DNA of 64,000 bases. It comes from Kryptolebias marmoratus (taxonomy: Eukaryota; Chordata; Actinopteri; Cyprinodontiformes; Rivulidae). The translations under genes and the position numbers were made by a program. The first letter of the stretch is position 1. Each line of letters begins with the position of its first letter. This document shows positions 50,002 through 63,000 of this stretch, piece by piece. The stretch covers positions 3,627,283 through 3,691,282 of the forward strand of contig NC_051434.1 in assembly GCF_001649575.2 (NCBI RefSeq), written 5' to 3'. The notes below the pieces were generated by a model. It saw only the letters and a list, made by a program, of their open reading frames with translations. It was not told where the DNA came from and ran no database searches.

Positions 50002-51972
50002 CAAGCCACTGCATCCATCACACGTCAAACTGGATGCTGCTCATGTCCACGTCACAGAAAAGGATTTACTGACACGTGTTTCTCTGTCATTCTGCTCAGG
50101 CGGTATTCACAGCTGGTTTGAAGCCGAAGGTGGCGTGTCATCCACAGATTCAGTTTCAGTTCCACAGGTTCTGTTTATTTGTAGTTGATGGATGAGCGGT
50201 GCATCGTCTCACTCCTGTTCCTTATTGATTTCTCCATCGACCGCGCAGTGATAGATTGTCTGCATAAAAAGAAAACCTCACACTCTTTTGTTGCTGTTGC
50301 TCCAGCGACATGGTGGTGATAAGGTATATCGTTAAGCTTTAGCTGTTGGATTAAGATCTTATTATAATAAAATACGATAAATCAGCCTGAGCTGCTTTGA
50401 TCTGACTAAAACTTTTCCTCTTGAGGGTTTCCTCTCTTCAGTTTTTAACTTCACAAGCAGGGCAACTTGTGTGTAAATGTCCTGGTAGTGCATGGAAATA
50501 TGCTAATGTAAACACATGAATAGCTGTGCGTCTTGTAGACTCTGTTGTCAGTTTGAGAATATTGTCTGGAGCTTCCAGAGTTGACTGGTCTGTGCCGGAT
50601 GGCCTTAATTTGCATAAAACAGCTCAACTCTAAGCAGCTCACCTAAAGGCAGACGAAATGAGTTTTTTCTTATGAAGGCCAGAAATGGAACAGGTTGAAA
50701 ATGGCCGAACCTGTGGAAACGTACTGCACCTGTCCAGTGATGTGCTCCCAGTGAACAGGAGGAATGTTTTGATCAATATGTTGGATTAGAAGCAGGTCAG
50801 CCAACCGTGACTGAGACGTCCCGAGGTTTTCAGTTCCCTGGTTGTAGCAGCAGCTGCGGCGTCTTCATATTCCTCCATGGTCATTTCTAAAGCACGCACA
50901 GGCAGAATAAAAGTGACCATTATCAGCCAATTATCTCTGCCGTGGAGTTAGTCACATATAAACACCAAAACAGCTTGAAATGCTCCGACTATGTGATGCC
51001 AACAGTAAAGGTTTTGGCAGCAGATTGTCTTCTTTTAGTTCCTCCTCTCTGTTAGAAGACAGGTCCAGCTGAGTCCCACACAGTGGACTATTCTAATTTT
51101 AAACTGACTACAGAAATAAAGCCTTAAAGTGCAGGCAGAGGACGGATTTGTTTTCTGTATTTGCAGCTTTAAGTTGTGCATATTTTTAGTTTCTCTAAAT
51201 GAAATGTTTCGAGTGAATGCCGTCTAAGCAGCTTCATAAAACGGGAGACGTTCACCTCCTTCCTCTCTGTAATGATCGCTGCGCCTCGTTGCAGTGGAGG
51301 GGATCCAGAACAGCAACTCGTTCTAAAAACTGCAGGTTGTTTCCTGTTGTGGCAGCAGAAACACATCAGTAGGTTCTGAATGACAGGCAGCAGCAGGTGC
51401 AATTATGTTGTTTCTATTTATGCCTTTAAAAAAAAGAAAAGCACATTTTTTTGTGTGTGTTTAGTAAACACTTTATACAGTTGAAGACTTCATCTCAAAC
51501 ACTATTTATTTATGGCTCAACCTTCATCCTGAGTGACAAACTGAAGTCGCTGCGGATGATTCTTTAAACTTCCACAGGATCAGTGTCATCCACTACCTCC
51601 AGGATTAATCTTGCTGTTTTTGCATGAAAAACTAATGTAGCTGTATAATCTGACTTAATAATCTTTCTATCAGATGTTTTTTAATTAAATGTTTAATGAT
51701 CCTCGGATGTTTTTATGGCTCGATAGAAGGTCGGAGGCGTTATTTTCAGATTTGGCTGTTTGAGTTTGAAGGTGGTTCTATCTCTGCTTTTCTTCTTTCT
51801 TTGTTTTTCCTCTCCTTTCATTTGTGTTTAGCGCCTTTCTTTCACACATGCTCCTGACTTTAGTCCAACCATCTGTGTAATTCAGTGTTTGTTTTATCAG
51901 ACGTGAAGCTCCAGATGGTTAAGATGATGCAGTCAGAAAACATTTATGCAATGAGAAGACAGCCCAGACGTT

Positions 51973-51975
51973 CCT

Positions 51976-52006
<31 letters not shown>

Positions 52007-52010
52007 CGTC
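51973..52010. repeat. (CTGT)n microsatellite
   Basis: About nine tetranucleotide units, the last two mutated to CCGT. Confidence 0.95.
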
Positions 52011-53057
52011 AGCGTATCTTCCACATCCACGCATCTGCCAGATGCTTATTATAACCACCTCCCTCTTTATTTATGGATCGTGTTTCTCACATTCTGGTTA
52101 AATGTCTGAATGAGGGCTGCAGCCTAGAAGTATTTTATTACTTTTATTTGATCAAATGTCAGTGATGGTGCTTATCACCAAATCTCGAACAGTAGCAGAA
52201 AATGATGACATTTTGAAGGCCGAGAGCCGAGATTTTGTTCTTCTTCCTCGATGATGATTTGATTAGAGAAAAGAAAAGCTCAGTCTGTTAAGTGGAGCAA
52301 AAATTATTGCTCAGAGAGTAGAATATTCAGATGTTGATGCAGCTGTAGATTTTAGGATTTCATTCTTTCAGCTGATGTATTCAATCAGTCTGAAATGTTT
52401 AATTATTATAAAATGAATCAAATGTATTTTGATCTGTGGAGACGTTGAATTCTGCTCAGTTAAAAATCTGTTCCAGTTGTAACCATAACATCGATTATCA
52501 GGACATATCTGCCGCTCTCAGACATCAAAGGTTCAACTTCCTGTTAAATCTGGAACCGTGAAGGATGAGAAATAATCTTGGATGAAACTCCTGGATTTCT
52601 TCTCTCTGTTAAAGAAAGTCTCAGCATCCGAAGTGGAACAGTTTAATTTAAAACCTTGTGAAGTTTGAACTTTGCCAAAACTAAGTAGAGATGTTGTAAT
52701 AACTTATACATTCTTTTACCTGCTTTTATTTAACAGATCGTGTGTGTTTAGTCTGATAAGCGCAAGTTAAAAATCACAAGGATTTAAGGGCTAAAAGAAG
52801 TTTTCAGCTGATCTGAATTTAATGAACCTTAGAAGGAATTTAATCAGATTAATTGTAAAATCCAGGAGTGTTTCTCTTTGTCTTGTTGGGAGAGACTTGT
52901 TGAAGGAAAATGAGTAAATGTATCAACTGATTGTGGTAAAACTCTGAAAGGAGTTCAAAATAAAAGCATGCTGTTTGTCAGCATGAATAACCTGAACTTG
53001 TTTTTTTTCATCATGTTTACATAGTTTTTTTTGTTTTCTTGCTTTGAGGATGAATTC

Positions 53058-53112
<55 letters not shown>
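53058..53112. repeat. poly-A followed by (TA)n microsatellite
   Basis: About 15 A residues followed by about 20 TA units. The layout suggests microsatellite growth from a poly-A tail, but no retroelement body is recognisable upstream. Confidence 0.95.
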
Positions 53113-53113
<1 letters not shown>

Positions 53114-53204
53114 CCTAGTTTTGTTCTCTGAAGAAAAATGTTTTGAAGCATTTGAAACAGAATTTGTCATTCTAGTATTTTTGTCAAAGGAATGCAGTGT
53201 TTTG

Positions 53205-53218
53205 CTGCCACCTTGTGG
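53205..53218 (-). promoter_or_regulatory. CTCF-like motif (minus orientation)
   Basis: The minus strand reads CCACAAGGTGGCAG, an exact match to the CCACNAGGTGGCAG consensus as I know it. It lies in the tmem65-mtss1 convergent region. Binding is inferred only from sequence. Confidence 0.45.
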
Positions 53219-55570
53219 ACAGTCTGGAACAGCAGCTGCCTCAACATGTTTGTACTAAAATATCTGTACTGTCTGAACACAGTGTTTGCATTTTGCAGCA
53301 TCATGTGCAACATAATAAATATGAGAATGTTGACTTGTGGTTCTGCAGATGATCCTGTCTTTAAACGTCTTCTCAGTCATTTCAGATGAGGCAGTAACTC
53401 CTGAAACGAGCTGCTGGGAACCCCTTTGATCCGATAAGGTCAGATCCCACAGAGCAGAACGATCACAACAAACCCTAATGTACTTTAAAAACATTATGTT
53501 TAAATGATTCTTCTGGGTTTGAAACAAAATCTCATCTCAGAGATGAACGATCACCTCTCACATTCATTAACTTTCAGGATCATGGGCATGCTGACAGTTT
53601 TATGATTTATAAAAGAGCCATACATATAAAGGTTTTATAAACAAACACCAGAAACAGAATGAACAGATTTTTTCCTCTTTATTGTTTCTTAAAGGCCTGT
53701 GAGAAGTTTGAACAGAAAATCTTACATTTATGTGACATTTAGACCAAACAGAACGGGAACCATCAGGTAAAACTTGCAAACATCTCTTCTCAGAAGACAT
53801 TTGGTTAAACTGAACAAACCGAAAAAGAGTCTTTAGTTTTCTATTTATTAGAACAAGTTTAGCTGCACAGAAATCACCTGTTTATTTTAGATATTGACTT
53901 GGTCTCTGACAGGTTTAGGATAAAAGCTCTTTAAGACATAATTTAGTCATTTTAGTTGAATAAACAAGGTGGAGGTGGGTTTATAAGTCAAGGTTAAATA
54001 CAGTCATTAGTGCTTCAATTTGTTTTTGTACTCAACGACATCCTCAGTATCATTTAACACATTTTGACATTTCCTGGAGCTAAATGTTCATCCAAACATC
54101 CCTTTTTACTGCCATCATCTTAGAGCCCAGATCATCTCAGACAGTTATGCATCTTCCTTTAAATGTGGGCATCTTAATTACTCTGACAACGTAAAGTTAA
54201 ATAAATAAAGATGGGAAATGTCCAGAAATGTCCCTCAGCTAAAAATGGTAACCAGTCCGAGACATTTGTCAGTCATTTCAAATCAGATTTTTGTTTCTTT
54301 ACACCTGCAGACCTCAGCTCACCTCCAACTTGTAATTCAGAAACATTTGTCTTCCTAGATGAGGGTTTCTTTGTTAAAGTGGTTAGCCTTTTCCCAGATT
54401 TTACATGAAGGCGAAAACACTGATCCAATATGAGCAAAGTTGCATTAATTCCAAATAAAATAAAAGATTTCCCACTAAAACAGAATCTCAAATCTGACAA
54501 CTTGGCTGCAACATCAGACAGATTAATTTGGCAGCATTTAAGAGAGAAGCATCAAAGAGGAGCACCTGAATTAAGAAGAGGATACAGAAATTCAATTCAA
54601 AGGATTATCTGCTGTAAAAAAACAAAACAAAAAAGTAAAGATTGGCAACTTGTCTCACAGGCTAAACATTAAAGGGTAAGGAGACACCGACAGCTGACAG
54701 GAACGGCCTCCAACCAGACTGACTATGAGACCAGTGGGGTTTGATCCAGTTTAAAACATGGCTGGGCTCTTTAAGCAGAATGTAGAAATGTTTAACTTCA
54801 GCCCCAGTGAGTCGTCACAGGCTCAAACACTCAGCTTCATACGCTTATCGCATCAGCTACACAACTGCTGTTTTATTTTGATTCTTTGGACCTGCAGGGA
54901 AACGGACAGGCTTCAGTCATCATACAGGGCGTCAAACTGCAGTCACACAGAATATGAAACATCTACGATCCTTCATGATGGGATGTTTGAGAAAAAATAC
55001 CAACTAAAGAATCTGTGGTAGCCAAAAACAGCAGACTATTACATAAAAAAAGCAATAACATGCATATTATTTGTATTTATTTATAGGTTTTTATGCTGTA
55101 GAAGTACAGGGGGGGGGTTAGAAACATGTTCATGTAACTTTATTCTGATTAAATGAATAAAAGTGGGAAGATGCCACGTGGACAGGAATATTTGGTACAA
55201 GAGGGACGTTTCTGTGGTAATTTATTGTCAATTACTTAGTTATAAACATTCTTTGGGAGGTTCAAGGTGTCGTGGATAAGATGCTAAAAGAAGGATGTAG
55301 TTTTAGTTTTCGTTGGAGCGTATGATTGTTAGTAGACAGCAGGGTCTGCTGCTCGCTCTTTGCTGGTCAGTGGGGATGTTTTGTGTTCGGGACGATTTAT
55401 AACGAGCTCTGTTAACGAGCAGCCGAACCCCATCACAGTTTGGTGTATTTGCATTGCAGTGTTCTGCTGTTTGTGGTAACCTGGTGTTGGAGATCCTGCT
55501 GACATATCTCAACACATCATGGAAACACTAAAGGTCACATGACCTGTTAGCTCTTACACCATGTGTTGTA

Positions 55571-55690
55571 AATGACTCTCAGCTCCCACCTCGCCAAATT
55601 CGAGCTCTGCATCTGTGAAGCTCACTGACGTTCAGCCATTTTTGTGTAGTGATCCATAAGATATTTTGCTAACACAGACAAACGTGCACA
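55571..55690 (+). repeat. partial copy of the mtss1-intron repeat family
   Basis: It starts with aatgactctcagctccca and gagctctgcatctgtgaag and ends with agatattttgctaacacaga. The middle part, including the CAGCCATCTTGA block, is shortened compared with the copies at 60.1-60.6 and 63.4-63.9 kb. Confidence 0.6.
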
Positions 55691-57093
55691 CAGCCTTTGT
55701 CAAATATACAAAAGTGTGACGGGGTGTTGGTCGGAAAGACAACTGTTACTTCGGAATGGCACATTTATTGTTGGAAACTCTGGAGGTGACACTAGTAAAG
55801 TTTACATTTTGACTCCTACATGTGGTAATCATCGTATATTTGATTGTCATCTGAAAATGTCTAACTAATATATATATCTGAAGGATAGACCAGATTTTTT
55901 TTTACATATATTCTATAATAAAACTCTGGTTAATGCAGCACATTTTTCCAAACACTAAAAACCGACTCCGTAGTAACTTTACTAAATATTGTCCACAACC
56001 GTTAACATCAGTCCGGCTAAATCAGCACTACCACAGAGCAAAACATTAATCCACTGTACTCCAACTTCTACAGATGGGTAGTACTATCCTCTATTAGTGT
56101 TATGGACTTCACCTGTAGGCTAACAAATACAGTGGCACTGGCATGTTGGAGGTTTAAAGTTTGCAGTATTTTAATTTCTAAGAGATGTGACTTTATATTG
56201 TTTTTATTTGTTTGAATTATTCAAAGTGCTTTACAGAAAACAATATAAAATATAAGAATCAAACCTATTACAAAAAGAAGAAATAAATAGAGTACCTTAC
56301 AATATGTTGTTTTTAATTTGCAGTTTACACACTAATTGTTTGTACAGCATCTATTGGGTTAGAACCTGCTGCCAGCCGGGTTTTATGGGTTTCATTTAGG
56401 AGGCTAAATGTTACTGAAACTGTAACAACATGCAGCACTATCTACTATTATTAAGTTGACCATCAAAACCCTTCATTAGAAAGGATTAAAGTCCTCATTA
56501 TGCTATCCTACATGTACAAATACTCTGTTTCTGTCTCGAACACCTTGGGCTATGACAAAGAAGGTGTATCAGTGAGGAGTGTCTGGCACAGAGGCTTTTG
56601 GCACATTGAGTGGAAACTGGAGACTGTAGGGATGTAAAACGAGTATGAAAAACAAAACTTACAAACACGTCGAGATCTTAATATGTACATACACGTAATC
56701 ATTTGATCTTTTTGAAAATACTCAATTATGCCTTTCAAGTCAACGTCAGAGAATTGATCTAGTTTGTCTTTCAGTTTAAGCTTCCTCCTCTAATTGCAAC
56801 AACAACATCCCCGTCTTTCTTCAACATCCTGAAGCTTGTTCTGTACGCCTACAAGAGCTTGGATTGGTTAGGTGGAGTTTTTTGGAGAGATGTGCACTTT
56901 TTAATTGTGTAACCTACAATAATTTTTTTTTTTCTTCAGAATTGATCCAATGTCAGTCTCGAGGCAGCTTTTATCTATTTTGGCACCTATTTCAGACTTA
57001 ACTCTTATTTCGGCTTAGCTGTGCCCGTCTGTGTCCCTTCACTGTAATATTCAAAGAGACAAAGTGGGTCTGGTCAGCTTCAGCCGGGTGGTC

Positions 57094-60000
57094 TCAGTGG
57101 ATAAATGGAGCCGATCGGTCATTAGTTGTCGCCTTCTTCAGCTTGACGCCTCGTCGGATAGCCACCAGGAAGTCCTCCACCTCACTATATTCTGCCTCCT
57201 CCAGGAGTTCAGGGAGACGTCGGCGCTCCCACTCAGACACCCGGCCGCCTGGCTGTGGTGGGGGGGTGGGGGGATCTGATCCATTCAGCTGCAGGGGCTC
57301 CCAGCCAGCGGACTTTGGGGAGAGTGGCCCGCTGCTGCCAGGTGACAGAGGGGTGCTGGGTGGACTTAGTGGGGTCCGTGGTGTACTACCAGCTTCACAA
57401 GCTGCTCTGGTGGGGAACCCAGGGTGTTCAGGCACAGTGGGGGTCTTGACTGGGATCATTGGGGGTTTGATGGGGATGGGGCCGAGGTTGAGGCCCCCGG
57501 AGGGTCTCCGCAAGTTGGGTTTGGAGGACGGAGTCCGTCGAATAGTCGCGACCCCTGGGGTGATGATGGCTGACGGGTTCGAGGGAAGGCCGGCAGTCGA
57601 AGCAGGGCGTTTGGACTGAAACATTCGGCGGTACGACTGACTGATGTCACTGTTCCTCGGGATGGTGGAGGACTTATCAAAGTCTGAGGAATGGTGCTGC
57701 TGCTCAGCATCCTGATCCACACCAACAGAGTAGTAATCACAGTCCGACACTGCAGAGGAGAAAGAAACAAGTCCAGTACCTCCAGTCTAAATGAAATAAA
57801 GAGTTAACAGCTGCTGCAGGAATGAATAATTAGTCCCATGTTTGAATGAGGTTTTATTCTTGCTTTGCATTTTGTACTCGATAAGGACAATCATACAGGT
57901 TGTCAGTCAGGGCTGTTTATTCCTAGATGGGATCTTTATCTTATTAAGATGTTTGACAAACAGGAAGTGCCAAAGTAAGAGAAGCAGAATGAAGCTTGTA
58001 CATGTTAGGAAACGAGGTGAGGCCAGTCATGTGACATGAACAACCTGCGATTGCTCCAGCTTGGGTTCACTTTCTGTCTGTTTTGGATTTACCAACTCTA
58101 CAGAAGTTAAACCTTCTTTTAACCTCATATCTTTGTTGTCTATGTTATACAAAAAAAAAGCCAGTTGCCTGGATGTCCCTGCAGTAAAACAGCATCCCTC
58201 GCTGCCAATTCTGTGGCTGATTTGTCATCCACATCACCACAGCTTATTGCAGAAATGCACTTTTCCAGCCTGACTGTTGTGTGACACATCTGTTAACATC
58301 TGCTGGGAGTGTGCCTGTGTGTACCTTGTGAGGGGATGGTGTCCTCTGAGCAGCAGGGCGTGTTGGTCTGACTGCTGTAACCACTGGAGCCCTGCAGTGA
58401 GTCCCTGCTGGAGCCGTGGATGTCCAGGTGGAGACCTCGAGCCAGCACCCGGGCCAGCTCCTCGTGGGCCTCTTTGTCGACCTGTCCATCAGAATCACAG
58501 AGGATTGTTACGTGTGCTGATTCCAGTTGATTCCAGTTTGGGTCTGTTTGGTTGGTTTTAGTTGATAAGTGGATTTAAATTATTATTTCTAAAACTCCAT
58601 CTGACCTTTGAGGTCACAGAGTGGCTCCTATTGACCCCTTGTGGCTCCTCCCCCGCTGTAGAGACATCCATACCCTGGTGGCTGATGGGATCTGGAGTTT
58701 CTCTCCTGTCTTTGCTCCTTCTCAGGGTGTTGACCATCGGCTGGTCGTACGGACCTGGTTTGGCCCAGTCCTGCATGGGAACACAAAATCCAAAGCAAAA
58801 AATTAAAGACAGGCGTCATCAAAGTAAACTTTTACCCTGATGGTTTCAAACAGTTCAATTAGCAGCAAAAATAAATAGTTTCTTATTTGTATTTTATTGC
58901 TGAAGCCATTTAATATTTGGAATGCATTTATGGTAATTTACCAAAATGATTATCAATATTGAAATGTGACTTATTTTCTGTTACAGGACTAAATAAAATC
59001 TTGAAGCTAAAGCTCATAAATCTAAGTCAAACCCCAGCAGCTTTAAGCTGAACTCCAGTTAAAAAGGTAAATAAATAAACAGCAAGAGAAGAGTTGAGAA
59101 AACATAAAATAAAATGAGAGGAGCAGAGATGAAACAAGGAAAAGGGTGGAGGGCGTGATGGAGGAATGCGGGTCAAACCTTCCAGGATGGGACTCGGGAT
59201 GAGGGGATCACGCCGATCCCTGAAGGGCTGAGAGGCGGGAAGTCTCCTGATTGGCCGAAGCCTGAGCGAGACCACGGCCACGTGGGAGAAATGGACTGAT
59301 AGGAGGGCGAGGACATGGGAGAGGTGGCGGTGGAGGAAGAGGAGTAGGTGAAGTATGAAGGGTGGAGGTGGGTGTCCTGGGCCTGCAGCACCACTCCGTG
59401 CAGACAGAGAGCAGCGTGATGGTCGAAGCCGTTTGACAGCTGAAGGTGAGTGGATGAAGGAGAGGCAGAAACAAGTGGAAAAATTAAAAGATGGTTTATG
59501 GTTGATGACATGAAAAAAACAGATGAGTTTTCTTTCTTTGGTGCAGTTTACAGATGTGGTTGTTAAACTCAACAAGCAGCTCCTGTAACACATAAACACA
59601 ATCTGTGTGTGTTTCCTGTATGTGTTCACCTGTTGCTGCCCGGAGCTGGGCTCGGGGTGTGAGGGGGAGGAAGGGGAGGAAGAGGAGGCCTCCTCATTGA
59701 CAGACTGAGAGAACAAAGCAGAGACACACAACTGCAGCAAAGCACACAACACGGACACACAAACTGAGCCACCGGGTCACAGAAAGCAAGGGAAACAGGA
59801 AGCATGACAAACGGCAACAAAAACAGAAAAACTGCTCATCTCAGTGAAGGTCATGAAACGTGAAGCAAGGAGTGTAGTAAGCACAAATAAAAGGACTAAA
59901 CAGCACAAAAAAACAAAGTTACATGAAAAGAAGAAAGTTCAACACATGCAGTGAGAAGTGATAACTGGACGAACTACAAATAAAATAAAAATGTACTTAT

Positions 60001-63000
60001 CGCCCGCCACCTTTTATCCCAGAGTTTGAAGCTAAGATCATGAGGGACTTACAACTGTTTTGGTCAACCCTTATAATAAACATTGTGCTCAGTCTCATGC
60101 AGTATTAAGATCTGATAACGTATGAAATGTGTCTCTGACTCTCAGCTACTACCACAGAAATCTTAGCTCCGTTTCTGTGAAACTGACAGGTATTTGTGTT
60201 GGCTTCTGTTCATTACTGGCAGCCATCTTGAATTACGTTGACTCCAAAATTAAAGGGTTATAGAAACACATATAGCCAATAATTACTGTCTGAAAGTTTC
60301 ATTAAAATCCACACAGTGGCTCATGAGATATTGTGCTAACAGACAGGCAGAGCTGACTATAAGTTTTAAAAACAGATGACTCTCAGCTACTACCACACCC
60401 AATCTGAGCTGAATATCTGAGTTAAAGCCGTTTGTTTAACTGATCATCTTCGATATAACTGACCGTTTAAGTTAATAAGTTGTAAACAAACATCTAATGA
60501 TTATTTTCTGAGCATTTCATTCAAATCTGTCCAGTGGTTCAGGAGATATTTTGCTAACACTACAGACATGTCCAAAGAGACAAACAGAAACCTTCTCTCC
60601 CTCAGCAGAAGCCAGTAAAGAGATTTTGACAAGTTTTAAAAGGTACATCAAGGCATTCTCCTACAAAGTAAAAGTTCTGTCATAAAGAGGGTTAAAGCAA
60701 AGAAGCAAATAGTTTTCTAATATTAACACAAACAACACGAGTAAGAGAATATTTTTGGATAATGTAGGGAATATTTCAAAATAAATAACCTAACCCTCAG
60801 ATTGCTGCAACTCTTTTTATACCCAGCTTCTCTTCTCTGCAGGGACCCACAGGTTTAGGAACATGGGAGCTGTTATATGTCATATATATATCGTATCAGT
60901 ACGAGGGTACGAGAAGGGTTCAGCTGGGTAAATAACTCTAAGTAAGAGACTGTTACCTGCAGGTTCTCTGGAGGCATCGGTGAGGGGGACTTGGACTGGA
61001 AGGCATCCTGCGAGATGAAGCCAGAGTCGTGTGAGGAGACCGAGGAGAGGCGGGCCGGAGTCTGCTGGGGCAGCACCGACGAGGAGGAGGAGGACGAGGT
61101 GCGGAACCGGAAATGGGAGGTAGGGGAGTGGCAGTGAGAGCCGCTGGAGCGAGAGTCGCTGCTGTTCACGCTGTTCAGGCTGCTGTGGGATGGAGGAGAG
61201 GAAGACGTGTTACACACACAAGCTGACTCAAAGTGAGCCCGGCCGGACCCCAATCAGCTTCACAGCTTCTGGATCTCCACCCAAAGCAAACCACAGAGAG
61301 CGGTTCTGATCTCACTGCCATCAGAAACTGACTGATGATGACTGAAACCGGTTTCTCTGGAGAAATACCTGGAGTTCCCCAATGAACTGATGCTTTCCAG
61401 GAAAGAAGTGCAAACCACAAGGTGGCAGCAGAAAACAGATTGTAGTTTACCAAATAATAATAATGACAGATAATAAACAGTTTGCTGCAGCCTGCAAACA
61501 AATTTCAATGGAGCCAAAAAAGCCTTAGATAAAAAGATTCTAAAACAAAAAAAGAAATTAAAAACAATCATCTGTGAAACAGAAGAACCATTAGGAGCTT
61601 AGAATGATCAGAAAAACTCATCAATCAGTCCAAAGAGATGAAAAATGATCCATAAATTACATGAAATAACCTCAAAGTGAAGCAGAGTACAGACACACGC
61701 ACACAAAACAAACTGAACATGACAAAAACACACTTCTACAGAGATGTAAGGTGGCTGGAGATATGAAATGAACACAAACAAATAAATGGACCCTAAAAAA
61801 TAAACAATTAGTTCTGTCCCAATAAAAGAAAAAAAGAGCAACAAATCCAGTTAAAGTCACTAAAAATGAACACAAAATAATACTGAATGAAAAACAACCA
61901 CAGAATAAACAAATAAAGGCAAACTTCTATAAAACTGAATCTACACTAAGAGTTTTATATTATTTTTACTGAGGTACAGATCTGTGTGCAGACCCCGCTG
62001 TTCTCCATCCCAACAAACCTGCACATGCTGGACTTCCTGGATACGGTGGTGCTCGGGGACGAGGGTGGAGTTTGGTAGGTCCAGGTGCACTCTGAGCCCT
62101 TCAGGTCGACAATTACCTGCAGGAAGAAAGGAACAGAGAAAAAGGTGCATTAGACCAGACTTCTGTTTGTAGGCAGGTATTTTAATCATGTTAAAGAAAA
62201 ACAGACCTCAGGTGATTCAGTTTATCTGCATCTCTGAGGATTTCTCTTATTTTCACTCACAGGGACTCAAACGGTGCGGACCACCATGCAGGCAACAAAA
62301 ACAAGTCTTTTTGAGAGGAACTCCATGTGTAAAAATGTATAAAATCTAACTGAAGACAATTTATTAGTCCGACTCAAACTGACCACAGCAACACATAAAA
62401 AAGAAGTAATATTACTTTCTACAAGTAAAACTTAATATTTTACATATGAATCTTGCAAAAAAAAAAAAAAAATCACTGTAAAGGAAATTCACAAGAAAGT
62501 TTTAATAAGTTTTAACCAGAAAGTACTGCTTTTTCTTTATAAACTACTCTCAACTGGAGGACAAAAAAGTATTTTAAATCTTTTTAATAAACTTGAATTC
62601 TTGTTAATCACATTTCTTACAGAAAACTCCCATAAATCTGATGTTTTTCACATGAAAATGTGATTACATTTCCATGTATTTATCAGTTTATATAGTTTTT
62701 ACTGTGAGGGATTTTTGTTTTTAATTAAATATACTAAAATGGGACATTTAACTAATTTTAAAATTAGTTAAATAAAACTTCCTTCTCTCAGATTTTAGCC
62801 TATTTTCTGGTTTCTAATACAAAGTTAGGTATTTTTTTACTATAAAAAGCTTGCAATAAAAACGGATCATGCAAAAGGGAAGTTGTTTTAAAGAATAAAT
62901 ATTAAATTTAGGTTGAGTTCCCAGCAGGCAGAAAGAGGACGATGACCATCTGCTTGTTGGCTTCCAGCTCTGAGGCCGGTTCTGGCTGCAGATATTCACA

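Larger units (their letters stand above)
50002..57093. other. tmem65-mtss1 convergent 3' region
   Basis: The two genes converge here and no further gene is supported. Candidate tmem65 polyadenylation signals (AATAAA) lie at 50367-50372, 51115-51120 and 52959-52964. Candidate minus-strand signals for mtss1 lie at 56213-56218, 55139-55144 and 53678-53683. The ends of the two untranslated regions cannot be assigned from sequence. The region also has a TGTC repeat, an AT repeat, a partial dispersed-repeat copy near 55571-55690 and a CTCF-like motif. Confidence 0.6.

Noticed and set aside
57143..57619. 158-codon plus-strand frame opposite the last mtss1 exon
   Set aside because: The minus-strand frame encodes the conserved MTSS1 C-terminus with WH2 motif, so the plus-strand frame is a shadow.
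59027..59758. 243-codon uninterrupted minus-strand frame in mtss1
   Set aside because: It joins the real 75-base exon to intron sequence and then reads the next exon in a wrong frame. The splice sites at 59630, 59439 and 59179 explain the protein better.
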